Shown here piece by piece: positions 61,118 to 64,000 of a DNA stretch of 64,000 nucleotides. The notes beneath the pieces were generated by a model, which had not been told where the DNA came from, ran no database searches, and saw nothing but the letters and a program-made list of their open reading frames with translations. Position numbers and translations under genes: made by a program. How positions within the stretch are numbered: the stretch's first letter is position 1; every line of letters begins with the position of its first letter. The DNA comes from an uncultured Lachnospiraceae bacterium (GTDB lineage Bacteria > Bacillota > Clostridia > Lachnospirales > Lachnospiraceae), in the NCBI GenBank assembly GCA_934317005.1, contig CAKREB010000018.1:1-64000 (forward strand), given 5' to 3'.

Positions 61118-62715
61118 TTAGTGTCTGCTGATTAAACAGAAAGACACAGATTTACGATCCTATATCTATCCAAAATCCGGTACAGATGTAAAAAAGCAAA
61201 AAGTATTCGTCTCTGCATCTTAAACAGATTCGTGACAAATACAGATAATGCGATGGATGTAAGCTGGGTTTTCTCCAGCTTGGTGTGGTAATACAGCTCA
61301 TGCCGTAACAACGTTTGCTTAAGCTAAATGTACGTTCCACTTCGATCCTGTCGGTATTATCCTGATATTCCTGTTTTTTATCCACTTTTACATTCACTCC
61401 CGGTCGCCCAAGTTTTGGACCTGACAAACGGATGCCATGTTCTTTGCAATAATTCCGGTTTGCTCTTGTCCGGTATATCTGATCTGCCAGTACCCGTTTG
61501 GGATAACAGCCGGTTCTTTCCTTGAACCGTTCCACTGCTTCTGTCAGACAAGTGCTCTCGTTATACGCTTCGAAAGATATTTTTTCGATCCTTCCGTACC
61601 CTTCGCTGTCAAGGCTCAGATCGAATTTTGCGCCAAATTCCACCGGCGCCTTGACTTTTCCTCTGACGATGGGACGCAGCCACGGCTGTGAGATGCTTAC
61701 GATCCGGTGTTCTACACTATGGATTTTGTGGTCATACATATACTTTTGCTGACCATACAATGCAGTGATCGTCAGATACAGACCCGCTTCTTTATCTGTT
61801 GCTGCATATCCGTTACTCATGAACTCTTCCAGATACCGAATGTCCCTTGCAACATAGCCAAGCTGTTTTCGCAGGGCTTTCCGTATTTTCTTTGCACTGT
61901 GTTTTTTGCTTTTGGCAAATGCCAGATAATCTTTTCTGGCGCATTTTTTGTAACGTCGCGGCAGTGGCAGATCATAGGACTTGCAAAAACGGCAGATGAT
62001 CTTTTCCAGTTTTTCTCTCGCCTCATTCAGCAGGGAAACATCCTGTGGGTAACGGATATTCGCAGGAGCGCATGTCGCATCCAAAGTTAAAGTTCCGCTG
62101 TTTGTTTCTTTCTCCTCCGAAGAGCTGTCATCAGCTCATCCTGAAGATGGCGGCATATGATCGTCATCCTTATGGGCAAGCAGATATTCATTTGCTTCCA
62201 TCAGCATTTCAGAAGAAATACGTTTTCGGAAGAGGACCAGTGTGCTTGCATCAAACGGTGCCTGCTCTTGATAGCCTGGCAGTCCGATAAAATACTGCAG
62301 ATATGGATTTTCTGTGATCTGTTCCACAAGTTCGCGGTCTGAATACTGAAACCTGGTCTGAATGATCAGAGAACCCAGTGCCATGCGGAGTGGTTTTGCA
62401 ACGTTTCCGTTATCACCCGGAAACAGTTCCGCATATTTACTTTCAAATTCGTCCCACGGAATGCGGTCTGCCATTTTGATCCAGCGGTTATCCGGATTCA
62501 TGTGAAGCCCCATCGGCTGATTAAAGTCCAAAAATGAATATTGTGATCTGTCCGTTTTTTTGTACATGTCTATAACACACCTTTACTTGTAAAATTCTAC
62601 GATGGTCTGCAAAGAAAATGATTTCATTTTGTTGAAACCCTTGCAGATATTATAACAGATAACGAGTGAAAAGTCAGCAGATTCAAGGCTTTTCAAGTTA
62701 ATCAGCAGACACTAA
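61118..62715 (-). mobile_element. Insertion sequence, IS5/IS1182-like, 1598 bp, inactive
   Basis: Perfect 18-bp terminal inverted repeats bound the element: TTAGTGTCTGCTGATTAA at 61118-61135 and its complement at 62698-62715. The flanking ATAA at 61114-61117 and 62716-62719 is a 4-bp target duplication. Inside is one DDE-type transposase gene on the minus strand with two lesions. The intact ends and target duplication show a fairly recent insertion. Confidence 0.85.
61132..62567 (-). pseudogene. DDE transposase (IS1182-like) with nonsense codon and frameshift
   Basis: The first part (62567 to 62136) has the DUF772-type N-terminal domain (KYAELFPGDNGN, PLRMALGSLIIQTRF, ENPYLQYFIGLPGY). A TGA at 62136-62138 interrupts it; the same frame then continues with SSEEKETNSGTLTLDATC and the catalytic region through LADQIYRTRANRNYC. 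Near 61275 a 2-nt insertion (ACC-AC-ACC) shifts the frame. The proper ending, KLEKTQLTSIALSVFVTNLF and so on to a TAA at 61132 inside the inverted repeat, lies in another frame. The transposase is therefore dead. Confidence 0.85.
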
Positions 62716-62970
62716 ATAAATTTTAAGGGCGATAGCTAATAGCTTCGTGTTACCACCTTAATTCATCTATATTTCGCAATATAGACCTTAGCAAGTACGG
62801 AAATTTCTTTCGATACTCTGACGCTGTAATGGGCGTTTCCAGTGTAGCCTAATGAATAAATCAGTCGGTACACGGCTCCAAGACTGGTTCAATATTTCTT
62901 CAATGGAGTTTTCCACCAAACAACTCCTCTCTGCAATATCCAAAATATTTACTATCTCTCTTCATCGCTT
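62716..62970 (-). ncRNA. T-box riboswitch leader
   Basis: On the minus strand the leader runs from GATGAAGAGAGATAGTAAAT (specifier-loop AGTA) through AGAGAGGAGTTG and GGTGGAAAACTCC (AG bulge and distal loop) to the T-box AAGGTGGTAACACGAAGC (rc 62742-62760). It ends in a terminator with CGCCCTTAAAATTT. T-boxes sense uncharged tRNA. The specifier after GAA could be CCA (Pro), at rc 62885-62887, but I am not sure of the register. The IS begins right after the terminator, so the gene it once controlled is gone or lost. Confidence 0.88.
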
Positions 62971-63014
62971 TTTATCAGAATAGCCACATAATAATTATTT
63001 GTCAAGCATATAAT

Positions 63015-63533
63015 TTATTGATCATTAAGAATAGTATCTATCATATCTTGCTTGCCATTAGTGTATGCAACCCTGTCATCTGCATACTTGCTTTCCAGTT
63101 CTTCCTTTAACTTCTGATAACACAAAGCCACATTCTCATTAGCATTAAGATAATCTCTAAAATGTATATAATTTTTCCACTCGATTCCGTTCCATTTCAC
63201 AATATGAATATGGTGTGTTCTTGTATCACTTTCCTCATCACCCATTACATAAAGAAGTTGATGTTCCACATCTGAACCGCGATAAAAGATTCCTTCCTTC
63301 TGTAATTGCTCATTATATGATATTATTCTATCAAAACCAGTCACTCCAACAGCAATATCAATAATCGGCTTTGCTTTGATTGCTGGTATTGCTGTACTTC
63401 CAATATGCTGTATATCAATAACATCATCACCTAATAATGCTTTAAGTATTTTAATTGTTTGAACAGTAATCTCGTCCCATTGCTTATCATGCGGTTCAAG
63501 TTGCACTGTTCCTCTTTTTAATCCTAATGTCAT
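63015..63533 (-). CDS. GrpB/UPF0157 family protein
   Basis: This 172-residue protein belongs to the GrpB family, with a nucleotidyltransferase-like fold. Hallmarks are the early VQLEPHDKQWDE, the QHIGSTAIPAIKAKPIIDI core and HHIHIVKWNG with WKNYIHFRDYL. It is related to the nucleotidyltransferases that use dephospho-CoA as a partner domain, but no biochemical role is firmly known. It lies 16 nt after the GNAT-pyrophosphatase gene and is probably co-transcribed. Confidence 0.88.
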   Translation of the reverse strand: MTLGLKRGTVQLEPHDKQWDEITVQTIKILKALLGDDVIDIQHIGSTAIPAIKAKPIIDIAVGVTGFDRIISYNEQLQKEGIFYRGSDVEHQLLYVMGDEESDTRTHHIHIVKWNGIEWKNYIHFRDYLNANENVALCYQKLKEELESKYADDRVAYTNGKQDMIDTILNDQ

Positions 63534-63549
63534 AGCAATCTCCTTAATA

Positions 63550-64000
63550 TTACATCACAATTTCACTATCGTAATATTGCTCCTGAAAATAAATCTGCTG
63601 CCTAATCTCATCTTTTGAAAACATCATTCCGTCAGGTACAACTACCCATTTTTCTTCTACATCATCTTTTCTATGAACAATAGCAATAATTTTACCTGTA
63701 AACTTGTCTACTGGTTCATTTACCCCTAATATATAAGCATCCTGCTCTTCTCCATCTGGTGCCATAATTCCTTCAATGTAACCATAATTTACAGGATAAT
63801 ACATATCTTTATATTTTGGATGATAACTTCCTAATGGTCTATCGACTGTGACAGTTACTGTTGTACCAATTATTACATTTTCAGCACTTTTGTTAGCATG
63901 CAACACAAACCTTTGATTAGGATATCCAAATTCTTCAATCAGTTCGCCCTCTTCAAACCCAAATTTCTTATATAATTTTCTAGGCGCAATTCCTTTAACA
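63550..64000 (-). CDS. GNAT acetyltransferase-inorganic pyrophosphatase fusion (5' end beyond window)
   Basis: The last 118 residues are a family I inorganic pyrophosphatase-like domain: VTVDRPLGSYHPKYKDMYYP, VNYGYIEGI, APDGEEQDAYILGV and KDDVEEKWVVVP, with the acidic metal ligands kept. The frame is open upstream to the window edge. The 31 extra codons read RKLYKKFGFEEGELIEEFGY then PNQRFVL, the typical end of a GNAT acetyltransferase. No stop separates the two, so this looks like one fused protein. An internal start at 63906 is possible but has no SD. Confidence 0.75.
   Translation of the reverse strand, partial: VKGIAPRKLYKKFGFEEGELIEEFGYPNQRFVLHANKSAENVIIGTTVTVTVDRPLGSYHPKYKDMYYPVNYGYIEGIMAPDGEEQDAYILGVNEPVDKFTGKIIAIVHRKDDVEEKWVVVPDGMMFSKDEIRQQIYFQEQYYDSEIVM

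Noticed and set aside
1..64000. CRISPR array
   Set aside because: No regularly spaced repeats of 24-40 bp with unique spacers were seen; the repeats found are single or two-copy and unevenly spaced.

Overview
The window reads like a chromosomal segment of a low-GC, Gram-positive anaerobe of the Clostridia, most likely a gut Lachnospiraceae (Roseburia, Agathobacter or Coprococcus type). The support is AT-rich DNA with strong GGAGG-type ribosome binding sites, ATP-dependent PEP carboxykinase, the gdpP-rplI-dnaB cluster, a FabV/TER enoyl reductase, a secreted GH5 glycanase with a Big_2 domain, tnpV and Tn916-type relics, and a T-box leader. Species cannot be fixed from sequence alone.

Layout. 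1-4.4 kb is a decayed integrative element: a Fic protein, tnpV, a frameshifted integrase, a PIN toxin-antitoxin pair, an RHH protein, an HNH protein and a broken excisionase. 5.0-9.5 kb is a lysozyme-response type operon (OatA-like O-acetyltransferase, ECF sigma factor, DUF4300 lipoprotein/secreted protein, RsiV-like anti-sigma) with an ECF-type promoter in front. 9.5-10.9 kb is a second mobile-element scar (DUF1016 and VirD4 fragments). 10.9-23 kb is one long minus-strand operon: substrate-binding protein, YtcJ amidohydrolase, complete DppBCDF-type peptide ABC transporter, a PII protein, an ABC-ATPase that has lost all its catalytic motifs but keeps a TOBE region, a second YtcJ amidohydrolase, a small membrane protein, and an AraC regulator upstream.

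23-34 kb holds a LytTR-PAS regulator, a J-domain protein, a MetE stub, pckA, a BlaR1-BlaI pair whose promoter is back to back with that of a split OatA-like pair (acyltransferase plus SGNH protein), and an aldolase. 34-45 kb is housekeeping: pyrG, a polysaccharide deacetylase, dnaB, rplI, gdpP, an rRNA methyltransferase, a zinc-ribbon protein, a TPM protein, an EAL phosphodiesterase and tRNA-Leu(UAG). 45.8-49.2 kb is a GH5 glycanase with a divergent AraC regulator and a perfect dyad between them.

49-55 kb carries fabV/ter and a biotin locus (bioB, thiolase and acyl-CoA ligase resembling Bacillus yhfS/yhfT, divergent bioY) with a BirA-like operator. 55-64 kb is an accessory tail: Nudix, a large PLD-helicase-DUF3427 protein, a SWIM-protein C-terminal half, ATP-binding-protein fragments, a dead 1.6-kb IS with 18-bp inverted repeats inserted directly behind a T-box leader, a GrpB-family protein and a GNAT-pyrophosphatase fusion cut by the window edge.

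The most unusual unit is the peptide/amide uptake and hydrolysis operon with PII and a dead ABC ATPase. Next are the BlaI-type divergent promoter joined to O-acetylation genes, and the bioB-yhfS-yhfT arrangement.
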